Below, piece by piece: positions 18,696-27,690 of a DNA stretch of 64,000 nucleotides (positions are counted from its first letter, which is position 1; each line of letters opens with the position of its first letter). This stretch comes from Caldilineaceae bacterium (lineage in GTDB: Bacteria; Chloroflexota; Anaerolineae; Caldilineales; Caldilineaceae): the NCBI GenBank assembly GCA_020846635.1, contig JADLDO010000005.1, positions 1-64,000 of the forward strand, read 5' to 3'. The translations under genes were made by a program, and so were the position numbers. Under the pieces are notes generated by a model. It made no database searches. It had not been told where the DNA came from and saw only the letters and a program-made list of their open reading frames with translations.

Positions 18696-19808
18696 ATGAA
18701 TGTTACGCGTCAACTAGGTTCGCTTAGTACCCTACAGGCGGCTAAACGTGTGGGATGCCGGCTGCTCTTGCTTTCCCTCTTGCTCATGCTCATGGCGGCT
18801 TGCGGCAGCGAGGCAGCCACTACAGCCGCAGGGGAAGCAGTGCCGGTCGTTGAGGGCATAGGCGTAGGGGCAACGCCAGAACAGGCTGATCCTGGCGCGG
18901 CAGAGGTGCTGCCGGCGCTGGAGCCTGTGACACTGGCAGAGGGCGAGAAGCTGCGTGTCGTCGCCACCACCAGCCTTGTGGCGGATGTAGCGCGCCGGGT
19001 GGGTGGCGATGCGATTGAACTGACGACATTGATGCCGCTGGGTGTCGATCCCCATAGCTATGCGCCGACCCCCGAAGATTTGCGGTTGCTCAACGATGCC
19101 CACCTCATTTTGATCAATGGTCTGGGGCTAGAAGAAGCGTTGATGCCGGTTCTGACCGACCTGGATACCCCTGTGCCGGTGGTGAGTGTCAACGCCGGGC
19201 TTGCACCGCTGACCTATGGCGAGGGGACTGAGGCCGAGACGGTGGTTTCAGAAGAAGCCGCTGACGAACAGAATCACCTGGTGGATCCGCATACCTGGTT
19301 GAGTGTGAACAATGTATTGATCTGGATTGATAATGTGGCGGGTTCCCTGGCGATGTTGGACACGCTCAACGTCGATAGCTATTTTAGCAATGCGAGTGCG
19401 TATCACGATGAATTGGCCGCGTTGGATGCTGAACTGCGCGGCCAGATTGACACGCTGCCACAGGAACGGCGCAAGTTGGTCACTGATCACCGGGAATTTA
19501 GCTATTTTGCCCAGGACTATGGCTTTGAGATCGTCGGAGCCGTAATTCCTGCCAGCAGCACGATGACCTCTCCCTCTGCCCAAGAGCTGGCCGCGCTGCA
19601 AAAGTTGATTCAGGCTGAAGGCGTAAGCGCCATTTTTGTCGGTGAGAATGTCAATACAAGCGTCGTGGATCAACTGGCGAATGACCTGAGGCTTAAGGTG
19701 GTCAAGCTCTATACCAGCTCGCTAAGCGATGCCGATGGCCCCGCCCCCGATTACCCGACCCTCATGCGCTACGATGTCAATGCCATCGTCACCGCGCTGG
19801 CAGAGTAG
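18696..19808 (+). CDS. Metal ABC transporter substrate-binding lipoprotein (ZnuA/TroA family)
   Basis: 370 aa. Lipobox at LMAAC, then a Thr/Ala/Glu-rich linker and the cluster A-I fold. Putative metal ligands are visible as GVDPHSYAPTPED and NHLVDPHTWLSVNN (histidines) and further acidic residues in the C-terminal lobe (ENVNTS, SDADGP). The His/Asp-rich loop of ZnuA is replaced by a short acidic TEAETVVSEEAADEQNH stretch. No cognate permease or ATPase is adjacent. A complete metal ABC system, with its own binding protein, lies at 49.6-53.7 kb. The Fur-family gene upstream suggests metal-dependent control. Confidence 0.88.
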   Translation: MNVTRQLGSLSTLQAAKRVGCRLLLLSLLLMLMAACGSEAATTAAGEAVPVVEGIGVGATPEQADPGAAEVLPALEPVTLAEGEKLRVVATTSLVADVARRVGGDAIELTTLMPLGVDPHSYAPTPEDLRLLNDAHLILINGLGLEEALMPVLTDLDTPVPVVSVNAGLAPLTYGEGTEAETVVSEEAADEQNHLVDPHTWLSVNNVLIWIDNVAGSLAMLDTLNVDSYFSNASAYHDELAALDAELRGQIDTLPQERRKLVTDHREFSYFAQDYGFEIVGAVIPASSTMTSPSAQELAALQKLIQAEGVSAIFVGENVNTSVVDQLANDLRLKVVKLYTSSLSDADGPAPDYPTLMRYDVNAIVTALAE

Positions 19809-19937
19809 GGATGAAGGATGAGGGATGAATTGGCAGAGGCAGAGAGATCCCTACGGGGTGACAGTCGTAGGTCACGCCAGAGACGTGACCTACGACATCG
19901 GATGACTCTTGACAGTGCTACTTCACCCCTCATCCCT
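19809..19937. repeat. Composite intergenic palindrome
   Basis: The 129-base convergent gap is nearly all repeat. It holds an inverted repeat GTCGTAGGTCACG (19864-19876) with CGTGACCTACGAC (19884-19896). Just before it is a CTACGGGGTGACA core (from about 19851) shared with 3143-3166. Outer GGATGAGG/CCTCATCC arms flank the whole. It probably terminates both convergent genes. Confidence 0.7.
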
Positions 19938-21122
19938 TTACCGCGCTCCCGGATAGCTGACGGGTGGGTGTTTGAGCAGTTCTTCCTCGATCAAGTCTGA
20001 ACCAAGACCGGGCCGGTTGCTCAGTTGTAAATGGCCGTTGCGAATCTCGAAAGGATGGGTCATGATGTCGTCGCGCCACGGGGCGTCGTCCACATCAAAC
20101 TCATGGATAAAGAGGTTGGGGATGGTGGCGCAGACGGCGGAGGAGACGAGCGTGTTGATGGGGCTGTGGCAGTTGTGCGGTGCAATCAGCGTGTCGTAGG
20201 CATGGGCAAAATCACAGATCTTTTTGCCCATCGTAATGCCATTCCAGGCAAAATCGGGCATGAGCACATCTTGGGCGTGTAGCTCTAAATAGGGCTTGTA
20301 GCCATGTGTGCCATAGAGACTTTCCCCTGTACAGATGGGCGTCTTGGTGGCATCGCGCACCATGCGTAACGCTTGGGGGTCGAGTGTCTCAGTCTCTAGC
20401 CACATCAGATCATAGGGTTCCAGCGCACGCGCCAATTTGATCGCTCCCCCCAGCTTAAAGGTAAAGGCCACATCCAGCGCAATACCCACATCCGGGCCAA
20501 GTTCCTCGCGGAAGATGCCGATGACCAGTTCGGCGTTGCGGATGACCGAGGGCGGGCAATCTCCTGCATGGTTGCTCATGCGATTGAGCAGAGGCTGCGC
20601 TTCGGGGTGATCCTCCAGGGTCAGCAGATTGGTCTTGATCGCGGTGAAGCCCTTCTCACGCACCTCGGCACAGAGACGGCGCAGATCGTCGGAGGTTTTG
20701 ATCGGCGGAACGCCGAGACGGTCGGCCCAACGTGTGCGGATTGAGCCGCAGTGGGACCAGTAGAGGCGCATTTCATCGCGCATCTTGCCGCCCAATAGCT
20801 GCCAGACGGGCGCGTTCAGCGCCTTGCCACGAATATCCCAGAGCGCCGAGTCGATGCCCGCCATCGCCTTCCAAGCAATGCCACCGACATGGCGCAGTGA
20901 GGCAGTGGAGAGATCCCACCAGATCGCTTCTGCCTGCATGGGGTCGCGGCCAATCACCCATTCGCTGTAGCGTTCCACTGTAGCCGCCACCGGCCCAGGC
21001 GAACCCCAATCGGTGCAATCGCCCCAGCCCACAAGCCCTGGTTCGCTGGTTTCAACTTTGACAAAGGTCCAGGGGCGAAAGCCGCCATCGACGATAAAGG
21101 TCTTGACTGCGGTAATCTTCAT
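19938..21122 (-). CDS. Mandelate racemase/muconate lactonizing enzyme family protein
   Basis: 394 aa enolase-superfamily member with the mandelate-racemase subgroup layout: N-terminal capping domain, AGIDSALWDIRGKALN, the ALDVAF, WLETETL and CTGESLYG metal-ligand strands, and the APHNCHSP histidine region near the C-terminus. Sugar acid dehydratases (galactonate, gluconate, tartrate) belong here. There is no linked pathway, so the substrate is unknown. AAGGA precedes the ATG. It is divergent from the DinB-like gene. Confidence 0.82.
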   Translation of the reverse strand: MKITAVKTFIVDGGFRPWTFVKVETSEPGLVGWGDCTDWGSPGPVAATVERYSEWVIGRDPMQAEAIWWDLSTASLRHVGGIAWKAMAGIDSALWDIRGKALNAPVWQLLGGKMRDEMRLYWSHCGSIRTRWADRLGVPPIKTSDDLRRLCAEVREKGFTAIKTNLLTLEDHPEAQPLLNRMSNHAGDCPPSVIRNAELVIGIFREELGPDVGIALDVAFTFKLGGAIKLARALEPYDLMWLETETLDPQALRMVRDATKTPICTGESLYGTHGYKPYLELHAQDVLMPDFAWNGITMGKKICDFAHAYDTLIAPHNCHSPINTLVSSAVCATIPNLFIHEFDVDDAPWRDDIMTHPFEIRNGHLQLSNRPGLGSDLIEEELLKHPPVSYPGAR

Positions 21123-21305
21123 GAGCGTCTTCCTTGATTCGTTTGGGGCAAAGTGTTTGTATATTCTTTATGCTTGAAATGGCCTTAGAGAACTGCTATA
21201 CTCGCGAACAGATGTTCACGTGCAATGATCCCTCATGTTCATCCCCTTACATCAATACTTATATCAATAGTAGTCTACCCCTACAATGGGTGCAAGGATT
21301 AGCGC

Positions 21306-21827
21306 ATGGATGTGACGCACTGGCAGGAACTTTTCGATTATAACTTTTGGGCCAACCGGCGGGTGTGGGCATGTGTGATTGCGGTAGACAGGACGCTCTT
21401 TGACAAGCCACTCTCCGGCGACAGGCCCTCGCTGATGGCGCAGTGTGTCCACATCCTGGGTGTCGAATCTTGGTGGATTCATTTCTTGCAGACGGATGTG
21501 GTCGAGTTTGTCGATGATGAGCAGTTTCATACACAAGAAGAAGTGCGTGCCTTTTGGGATCAGGTCGAGGCGAATGTGGGAACGTATTTGGCCCAGTTGA
21601 CCTCCGACGAACTCACGCGCACCGTACGCCCAACATTCTGGCAAGATCCGTGGTCGGTGCAGGTGTGGCAGGGAATGATGCAGGTGTTAAATCACTCGAC
21701 TGACCATCGTGCCCAACTGCTCGATTCGGTGCGTGAATTGGGTGGGCCGACCGAGGAACAAGACTACCTGAGCTATCTGCATGAGCGTGCGATGGCCGCG
21801 CATGAACGGCGCATCCCTCCCGTTTGA
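21306..21827 (+). CDS. DinB-family protein (four-helix metal-binding bundle)
   Basis: 173 aa. The DinB/YfiT-like bundle is indicated by 'FDYNFWANRRV' at the start, a central CVHILGVESWWIHFL and a C-terminal NHSTDHRAQLLDSVRELGG. The three metal-binding histidines sit in the latter two motifs. Some family members are thiol-dependent S-transferases; others have no known activity. AAGGA lies 7 bases before the ATG. Confidence 0.85.
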   Translation: MDVTHWQELFDYNFWANRRVWACVIAVDRTLFDKPLSGDRPSLMAQCVHILGVESWWIHFLQTDVVEFVDDEQFHTQEEVRAFWDQVEANVGTYLAQLTSDELTRTVRPTFWQDPWSVQVWQGMMQVLNHSTDHRAQLLDSVRELGGPTEEQDYLSYLHERAMAAHERRIPPV

Positions 21828-21888
21828 TCGGGTCGCTGTCACTGGAGGACTTTCGTACGAAAATTTGTACAAAAAGGAGCAACGAGCG

Positions 21889-21975
21889 ATGGTGGAAATC
21901 TGGATTTGCAACGGCTTTGTGGTGATCTATGATGGGATGGGACGGACACGCGCAGAGGGCAAGGCGGCGGAATAG
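21889..21975 (+). CDS. Possible small protein, 28 aa
   Basis: ATG 21889 is preceded by AAGGAG at 9 bases and runs to TAG 21975, encoding a short peptide with a hydrophobic centre (ICNGFVVIYDGMG). It lies between the DinB-like gene and the next ORF on the same strand, with a fresh ribosome binding site, so it could be a real microprotein. No homolog is recognised. Confidence 0.35.
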   Translation: MVEIWICNGFVVIYDGMGRTRAEGKAAE

Positions 21976-22004
21976 CCTGCCCTATTATTTTTGTAAGGAG
22001 CGTT

Positions 22005-22490
22005 ATGCTAGCAGATATTGCAGATGACGGGTTGTTGGCGGAGGCCGCGGCGTTGGCGGGGGCATTTGTCGCCATTGTCCAGCACAGCGGGCGGCGTGGG
22101 ACGCATGAGGAATTTGAGACACTGGTGCGGGGGTTGGAAGATGCAGGTGTCGAATATCCTGAGAATGTCTATGTGCAAGCGCTGTTGACACCCGCCACTC
22201 GCCAGCAGATTGCGGATTTTGCCCAGGAGTTTGAGGAAGCGCCCGCGCAATCGATCTTCAATGATTTTAAGATGGCGGCGCTCAACCGCTGCGCGCAGGC
22301 AGCAGAGTGGCTGGCGGCGCATGCAACCCCTGAGGCTGCCGCTGAGGTGAAGGCAAGCATCGTCGCCGTCTGTCGTTTGGTGGCAGCAGCAAGCAAGGAA
22401 GAGGGCGCAATGAACAATGCGCCGGGCAATGTCGATGACTTTGAAGTGAGCGCGATCGATCAGGTTTCGCGCGCGCTCGGCATCGGTTAA
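22005..22490 (+). CDS. Hypothetical protein, 161 aa
   Basis: Not recognised. All-helical and acidic, with no signal peptide or membrane segment. The pattern (AAALAGAFVAIVQHSGRRGTHEEFETLVRGL) suggests a compact helical bundle. A TAAGGAG ribosome binding site precedes the ATG. It is convergent with the amino-acid ABC permease gene, which ends at 22529. Confidence 0.6.
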   Translation: MLADIADDGLLAEAAALAGAFVAIVQHSGRRGTHEEFETLVRGLEDAGVEYPENVYVQALLTPATRQQIADFAQEFEEAPAQSIFNDFKMAALNRCAQAAEWLAAHATPEAAAEVKASIVAVCRLVAAASKEEGAMNNAPGNVDDFEVSAIDQVSRALGIG

Positions 22491-22528
22491 TATTCCTGGT
22501 TAACGCTTCTGGTTAACGCTCCGTCGAT

Positions 22529-23413
22529 TTAGCGCGCGTAGGCTTTTTGCAAGCGCGCTTCCATCAGCCGCACCAAGCGCGTGAGCAGCACTACCAGGAT
22601 GAGGTACATAAAAGCCAACATGGTAAGCGACTGCAAATAGAGGAAATTGCTGCTGTAATAGAGGCGAGTGAGCTGCGTCATGTCTTGCACGCCGAGGATG
22701 GCAACCAGCGATGAGTCCTTGACCATCGAGATGAAGTCGTTGCCCAGAGCGGGCAGGATGCGGCGGATTGCTTGAGGCAGGACGATGAAGCGCATGGACT
22801 GGAAGTAATGCATACCTAGCGCGCTCGCCGCCTCCCGTTGGCCCAACTCCACTGACTGGATGCCTGCCCGAAAAATCTCAGCGGAGAAGGCTCCATAGCC
22901 AATGGCAAGCGCGACCATCGCCCGTAGTTCGTTGGGGATGTCGCGCGTGGTGATGGGAACACCAAGTGCATTGAGAAAGTTGGCAACGAGGGGCGTCAGG
23001 GCAAAGGCGATATAAAGCAGCAGCACCAACATGGGCACGCCGCGCGTCAATTCGACATAAAACGAGGCGATGTTGTAGAAGATTGGGTTGGACGACGAGC
23101 GCATGATGCCAAAGGTCAGCCCGATCAGGGTGGAGAGCATATAGGCCCCCACCGCTACCGTCAAGGTGACAACAATGCCTCGAAAGAGGATGCGCCCTGC
23201 GCTGATATCTTCGGGGTTTTGCCCGGAGATAAACCAAAAGGTCTTGCGTGTCTGTTCATCAGTGATGATTAAAAAGACAATATAGAGGGCGATGAGAATG
23301 GCGACTAGCAGCCACCAGGGCCAAGTCGCTAGGGAATCGCCGGAGCCAAGAAGTCGCGAGCGACCAGGTATAGGTTGAACTTTGTCCTGCGGGATGGATT
23401 GGTCGATGGTCAT
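22529..23413 (-). CDS. Polar amino acid ABC transporter permease (HisM/GlnP type)
   Basis: 294 aa. A first TM (LATWPWWLLVAILIALYIVFLII) is followed by a periplasmic loop and the conserved permease core. This includes the family EAA-type loop GMHYFQSMRFIVLPQAIRRILPALGNDFISMVKDSSLVAILG and the upstream ELTRGVPMLVLLLYI. It imports amino acids with a binding protein and an ATPase. The binding protein gene is just upstream. No ATPase gene of this type is in the window, so one must be shared or located elsewhere. Confidence 0.9.
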   Translation of the reverse strand: MTIDQSIPQDKVQPIPGRSRLLGSGDSLATWPWWLLVAILIALYIVFLIITDEQTRKTFWFISGQNPEDISAGRILFRGIVVTLTVAVGAYMLSTLIGLTFGIMRSSSNPIFYNIASFYVELTRGVPMLVLLLYIAFALTPLVANFLNALGVPITTRDIPNELRAMVALAIGYGAFSAEIFRAGIQSVELGQREAASALGMHYFQSMRFIVLPQAIRRILPALGNDFISMVKDSSLVAILGVQDMTQLTRLYYSSNFLYLQSLTMLAFMYLILVVLLTRLVRLMEARLQKAYAR

Positions 23414-23449
23414 GAGTTTAGATTAGAGGCAGTTCGTTCTAGGAAGATG

Positions 23450-23481
23450 ACGGCCCTAAAGATATTAGCCTTTAGGGCCGT
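23450..23481 (-). terminator. Hairpin between binding protein and permease genes
   Basis: ACGGCCCTAAA (23450-23460) pairs with TTTAGGGCCGT (23471-23481), loop 10. It has no U-run. In SBP-permease operons such intergenic hairpins often stabilise the upstream mRNA so that more binding protein than permease is made. That role is inferred here. Confidence 0.6.
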
Positions 23482-23501
23482 TGGCTGCTTGCAGAGAGAG
23501 T

Positions 23502-24347
23502 TTATTCGGTCACAAACCACTTCTCATAGAGGGTGTCAATTGTGCCGTCCGCGGACATATCCTCTAGGCCCCAGTTGATGGGTGTGACCAGGGGGCTGCC
23601 CTTGCCGAGGATAAAGCCTAGTTCTTCGCTTTGGACAGGCTCCCCCGTGAGTTTCAGCGAGTCGGCATTGACGCCGACATAGCCGATGCCCGCCACGTTG
23701 TCGATCATCACGGCATCCACGTCGCCATTGATCAACGCTTGCACCGCCGGGCCGAATTGGTCATAGGCAACGACGCGTTCTTCGCCCACCAACGCCACAG
23801 CCGCATCATAGTTGGTGGTTCCCAACTGTGTGCCGATCAGCAATTCGGGGTCAGCGGCAAAGTCTGCCGGTTCGACAAAGCGATCTTCGTCAACACGCAC
23901 CAATAGCACCTGGGACGAGGTGATGTAGGGAATGGTGAAGTCTACATTTTGGGCGCGCTCTTCGGTGATGGTGATGCCATCGGCACCCACATCAAAGGTG
24001 TCAAAGCTGCCTTCTCCGCCCATGACTGCCACCATTGCATCCCAACTGGTCTCAATAAACTCCGGCTGGCAGTTGATGCGCGTGCAGAGGTCGTTGAAGA
24101 TGTCATAGTCATAGCCCACCGCTTCGCCCGTTTCAGTATCGATAAAATTGAAGGGCTGATAGGCATTTTCAACGGCGATACGCAGGACACAGCCGTTCAG
24201 GTCAGGCTTGCCGTCTGTTTCGCTGATCTCCGCCTCGTTACAGGGGACGCTTGCGGTGGTCCCCCCAGGCGATTGAACGGGCTGACACGCGGCCAACAGC
24301 AGCACAAGGAATGTGCTAAGTGCAACCAAGCTAATACGCAATTTCAT
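23502..24347 (-). CDS. Amino acid ABC transporter substrate-binding lipoprotein
   Basis: 281 aa. Signal peptide with lipobox LLAAC, then a family-3 solute-binding fold: [30 protein letters not shown], the WDAMVAVM segment, [18 protein letters not shown] and a C-terminal [19 protein letters not shown]. These are hallmark motifs of polar amino-acid binding proteins. It precedes the permease on the same strand. Confidence 0.92.
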   Translation of the reverse strand: MKLRISLVALSTFLVLLLAACQPVQSPGGTTASVPCNEAEISETDGKPDLNGCVLRIAVENAYQPFNFIDTETGEAVGYDYDIFNDLCTRINCQPEFIETSWDAMVAVMGGEGSFDTFDVGADGITITEERAQNVDFTIPYITSSQVLLVRVDEDRFVEPADFAADPELLIGTQLGTTNYDAAVALVGEERVVAYDQFGPAVQALINGDVDAVMIDNVAGIGYVGVNADSLKLTGEPVQSEELGFILGKGSPLVTPINWGLEDMSADGTIDTLYEKWFVTE

Positions 24348-24726
24348 CTCATCTTTCCTTCATTAAACAGAGTAATAAGGGTAATAGCGGTGCTGATAAA
24401 GAGGCATCTGCGCTGCGAATCGCCGTCACAGATGGCTCAGAGAAGATTATGCCTAGTAGTGGGCCAAACGGCAAGCCACTTTTTGGTGCCAATGAACAAC
24501 GAATAGACAACCAGAAGCCGGCGATGGTGAATCCCTCATATAGAATTCAGGTTAAATCGTCAAGATACCCTACAATGGTCATAGAGCGTCTAAAACAATA
24601 GAGACAAATCATCTCTTGTTTGCATACCGGTTAAATGAGTACGAGCCGGTTGGATGAGTACGGGTATGCAAAAGCGGTTTTTCAGGCTATAAGCATACCA
24701 TGAGTTGAATAGATGAGCATAGGAAA
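24348..24726. promoter_or_regulatory. Divergent intergenic region with direct and inverted repeats
   Basis: 379 bases without a gene between the binding protein gene and the Fe-S membrane protein. At 24627-24643 and 24646-24662 there are two copies, 19 bases apart, of CCGGTT-NN-ATGAGTACG. They are bracketed by a 10-bp inverted repeat (TTTGCATACC 24619-24628 / GGTATGCAAA 24663-24672). A partial third copy (GCATACCATGAGT) lies at about 24693. The arrangement looks like regulator sites for the plus-strand gene at 24727, but no known regulator consensus is recognised. Confidence 0.5.
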
Positions 24727-26187
24727 ATGAATCTAGGACAAACGATTTCTTCTCGTCGCCCTGGTGCGGCGCGTTTTGATATTCTGGCAGTGCCGGGGCT
24801 GAGTCACTTTTTGCTATGGAAGCACAGCCGCACTGCTGTACAGATCGTGCTTTTCGCGTTGGCCGCGATCATGGTTGTGGATGGGCTGATGGGGAGCCAA
24901 CTGGCGGCGCGCAACACGGCAACGGTGGGAGCCTGGGTGCATTACCGCGGCTTTATTGTGCTGGCGCTGCTCCTGGCGGGCAATCTCTTTTGCGCGGGGT
25001 GTCCCTTTATCCTGCCGCGCAAATTGGCGCGCTGGATTGGGAAACCGACACGGCGTTGGCCGAAGGTGTTTCGTAACAAGTGGCTGGCGTTGGCGGGGCT
25101 GTTGGGCATCCTCTTTGTCTATGAACTCTACGATCTCTGGTCAAGCCCGTGGCTGACGGCGTGGGTGATCGTTGCTTATTTCGTGACGGCTTTTGTGTTG
25201 GAGATGCTTTTTACGCGCGACAGCTTTTGCATGTATGTCTGCCCGCTGGGCACGTTTAACTTCCTCTATAGCACAGTAAGCCCGCTGCAAATTACCAACC
25301 GCAGCATGGATGTCTGCAAAAGCTGTGTAGGCAAGGATTGTATCAATGGGCGATGGGATGCGCAGGACAACTTGATCCAGCAGGGCTGCCAGCTTGAGTT
25401 GTATGTGCCGCAGCTCAACAGCAATATGGACTGTACGCTCTGTCTGGATTGTGCGAAAGCCTGTCCCCACGACAATGTGGCATTGGTCACGCGCCCGCCA
25501 GGCGACGAGCTTTTCCGGCAGAGTTGGCCGAATCGGCTGGATCTGGCGTTGTTGGCGATTATTGCAGCCTGTGTGGGGTTGGTCAATGCCTTTGCGATGA
25601 CGCCGCCGGTCTATCAATTGGAGCAGTGGTTGGCGGTTGCGCTCAACACCGACCAAGAGGTTTTTGTGTTGGGGCTGATCTTCATCACGGGGGCTGTGCT
25701 GCTGCCATTGGCGCTGGTCTATGGGGGGGCGTGGTTGAATCAGCGTTTCGTGCCTGGCAACCGCGCGCGCAGCCTTGCGCGCTTGATCATGCGCCATGCC
25801 TATGCCTTTGTGCCATTGGGCTTTGGCATTTGGGCCAGCCACTATCTCTTTCACCTGCTGATTGGGCCATTGACCTTGATTCCCGCCTTGCAGACCTTCT
25901 TTGCCAATGTGGTCGGCGTGCCGCTGTTGGGTGAGCCGAATGTGCTGTTGGGCGCGGCCTGGGTTCCGCCGATTGCGGTGATACAGGGAATTCAAATGCT
26001 GACGATGGCCGCGGGGATTGGGGGCGCGTGGCTGGTCACATGGAACGCGGCGGCGCGTGCCCACAAAGATCGCAATGACCGGCTGCGCGAATTTCTGCCC
26101 TGGGCGTTGATCCTCCTGCTCATCGGTGCATTGGCGATCTGGGTCTTTCTACTGCCGATGGAGATGCGAGGGAATGTGTTGGCCTAG
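24727..26187 (+). CDS. Polytopic membrane protein with NapH/CcoG-like 4Fe-4S centres
   Basis: 486 aa. About ten membrane segments. CxxCP (LFCAGCPF), CMYVCP and CKSCVGKDC motifs mark the NapH/NosR/RdxA-type Fe-S membrane core. A classical ferredoxin motif CTLCLDCAKACP follows. Members pass electrons from quinol to periplasmic reductases or assemble oxidases. No partner reductase is in the window. The 3' end overlaps the convergent hydrolase gene by 68 bases. Confidence 0.8.
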   Translation: MNLGQTISSRRPGAARFDILAVPGLSHFLLWKHSRTAVQIVLFALAAIMVVDGLMGSQLAARNTATVGAWVHYRGFIVLALLLAGNLFCAGCPFILPRKLARWIGKPTRRWPKVFRNKWLALAGLLGILFVYELYDLWSSPWLTAWVIVAYFVTAFVLEMLFTRDSFCMYVCPLGTFNFLYSTVSPLQITNRSMDVCKSCVGKDCINGRWDAQDNLIQQGCQLELYVPQLNSNMDCTLCLDCAKACPHDNVALVTRPPGDELFRQSWPNRLDLALLAIIAACVGLVNAFAMTPPVYQLEQWLAVALNTDQEVFVLGLIFITGAVLLPLALVYGGAWLNQRFVPGNRARSLARLIMRHAYAFVPLGFGIWASHYLFHLLIGPLTLIPALQTFFANVVGVPLLGEPNVLLGAAWVPPIAVIQGIQMLTMAAGIGGAWLVTWNAAARAHKDRNDRLREFLPWALILLLIGALAIWVFLLPMEMRGNVLA

Positions 26188-26890
26188 TATTCTCTGTCTG
26201 CCCTGCAATCGCTATGCTTCTGAGTGCCTTATGTCCTGACCGGCGCATGAACCAGTCGCTTGCTAGGCGTGCCACCTCCTCCAATGCGCCGGGTTCCTCA
26301 AAGAGATGGGTGGCACCTGGGATGATGGTGAGCTTCTTTGCGGTGCCGAGGCGAGCCAGCGCCGCCTGATTCATGGTGATGACGGGGGTATCTTTGCCGC
26401 CAACAATCAGCAAGGTCGGCGCGCTGACAAAAGACAGAATGTCCCCGGCAAGATCGGGGCGACCCCCGCGCGAGACAACGGCGCGCACCACATCCGGTCG
26501 TGCAGCCGCCGAGATCAAAGCGGCTGCCGCGCCGGTGCTGGCTCCAAAATAGCCGACTGGCAGCGAATGCGTCTCAGGCTGCTGCACAAGCCAATCCGTT
26601 GCGCCTGTCATGCGGTTGGCGAGCAGTTCGATGTTGAAACGCAGATGGCGCGTACGCAGGTCGATTTCTTCCTCTTCAACCGTCAGCAAGTCAAAGAGCA
26701 GTGTTGCCAGGCCATCCTGCTGCAAGAGCTGTGCCACATGCTGGTTACGCGCGCTGTGACGGCTACTGCCGCTGCCGTGGGCAAAGACCGCCAGGCCCTG
26801 CGCGGCGTGTGGAATCTGTAAAATGCCTTGCAGTACAATCTCCCCTACGGGAATTTGCGCCTCAAGGCTGTGGGCTGCTGTTGATATCAT
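26120..26890 (-). CDS. Alpha/beta hydrolase (dienelactone-hydrolase-like)
   Basis: 256 aa. Typical fold with AVFAHGSGSSRHSARN (oxyanion region), nucleophile elbow GYFGASTGAAAAL (Ser in GASTG), acid in VGGKDTPV and the histidine in GATHLFEEPG. It is the last gene of a three-gene unit; its ATG overlaps the phosphoribosyltransferase stop (ATGA). This hydrolase and phosphoribosyltransferase pairing is known, sometimes as a fusion. The last 30 or so residues extend beyond the usual end into the antisense overlap. Confidence 0.82.
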   Translation of the reverse strand: MISTAAHSLEAQIPVGEIVLQGILQIPHAAQGLAVFAHGSGSSRHSARNQHVAQLLQQDGLATLLFDLLTVEEEEIDLRTRHLRFNIELLANRMTGATDWLVQQPETHSLPVGYFGASTGAAAALISAAARPDVVRAVVSRGGRPDLAGDILSFVSAPTLLIVGGKDTPVITMNQAALARLGTAKKLTIIPGATHLFEEPGALEEVARLASDWFMRRSGHKALRSIAIAGQTENTRPTHSLASPSAVERPRSPMHR

Positions 26891-27582
26891 CCTGCTGTCT
26901 CTCTCTCTGCCCCTTCTCGTTGCGCTGCTTCTTGCATGGTCGCGGCGCGGGCAAGCAAAGCGCGCACTTCTTTGTCGCTGGTCTGCTCAAAATTGGCATA
27001 CCACATGCCTACACCAAAGAAGGGCTGTGGTGTTTCAGCGCAGATGATGGCATCAACATATTCCTCAAATGCGTCGCATGTCTCCGGCGCTGCCGTAGGG
27101 ACGGCGACGACGATCTTTGCTGCACCCTGGGCACGTACGCCGCTGACAGCCGCAGCCATTGTTGAACCGGTGGCTAGGCCGTCGTCCACCAAAATGACGG
27201 TCTTGTCGCGCAGATCGGGCACCGGGCGACCTGCGCGGTATGCTTGCTCACGACGCGCTAGTTCCTGCTGTTCGCGCTTGGCTACGGCATCGATCACGCT
27301 GCGCGGAATCTCCAAAGCTTCCACAACTGCCTCATTGAGCACCAGCACGCCCCCGGAGGCAATGGCCCCCATCGCCAGTTCTTCATGTCCAGGCACACCC
27401 AGCTTGCGTACCAAGAATATATCCAGCGCTGCGTTCAGGCTATTTGCCACTTCAAAAGCTACGGGCACACCCCCACGCGGCAGCGCCAGCACCACGACAT
27501 TCGGGCGCGCGTGATAATCCTCCAGTTTTGACGCCAACTTGCGTCCGGCGTCAAAGCGGTCTTGAAAAAGTGGTTGCATCAT
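26887..27582 (-). CDS. Phosphoribosyltransferase family protein
   Basis: About 231 aa. The PRPP-binding motif TVILVDDGLATGSTMAAAV is clear. The N-terminal ALPRGGVPVAFEVANSL motif and the KLGVPGHEELAMGAIASGGV hood region match the COG1926 'predicted phosphoribosyltransferase' group. The ATG at 27582 is chosen because AAGGA lies 7 bases upstream; a GTG 15 bases earlier lacks this. It lies between the erythromycin-esterase-like gene and the hydrolase, and is coupled to the latter. Confidence 0.87.
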   Translation of the reverse strand: MMQPLFQDRFDAGRKLASKLEDYHARPNVVVLALPRGGVPVAFEVANSLNAALDIFLVRKLGVPGHEELAMGAIASGGVLVLNEAVVEALEIPRSVIDAVAKREQQELARREQAYRAGRPVPDLRDKTVILVDDGLATGSTMAAAVSGVRAQGAAKIVVAVPTAAPETCDAFEEYVDAIICAETPQPFFGVGMWYANFEQTSDKEVRALLARAATMQEAAQREGAERETAG

Positions 27583-27598
27583 GGTTGCGTCCTTCACT

Positions 27599-27690
27599 TT
27601 CTTCTCTACATCCTACCTTCTTCTCTACATCCTACCTTTCATGCACCCCACGGGCCTTACACACCCCACGGGCCTTACACACCCCACGGG
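27599..27690. repeat. Two short tandem repeat tracts at the end of the esterase-like gene
   Basis: TTCTTCTCTACATCCTACC is repeated twice (27599-27617, 27618-27636; period 19). CACCCCACGGGCCTTACA is repeated 2.6 times (27644-27661, 27662-27679, partial 27680-27690; period 18). The second tract spans the esterase-like gene's stop codon at 27675-27677, so the gene end itself seems to have been duplicated. Confidence 0.85.

Noticed and set aside
24619-24672. Possible riboswitch before the Fe-S membrane protein
   Set aside because: The repeats form a simple bracketed arrangement and no conserved riboswitch core was found. DNA-binding sites are a better reading.
27644-27690. Period-18 repeats as a CRISPR array
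   Set aside because: The repeats are directly adjacent without spacers and are shorter than CRISPR repeats; no cas genes are present.
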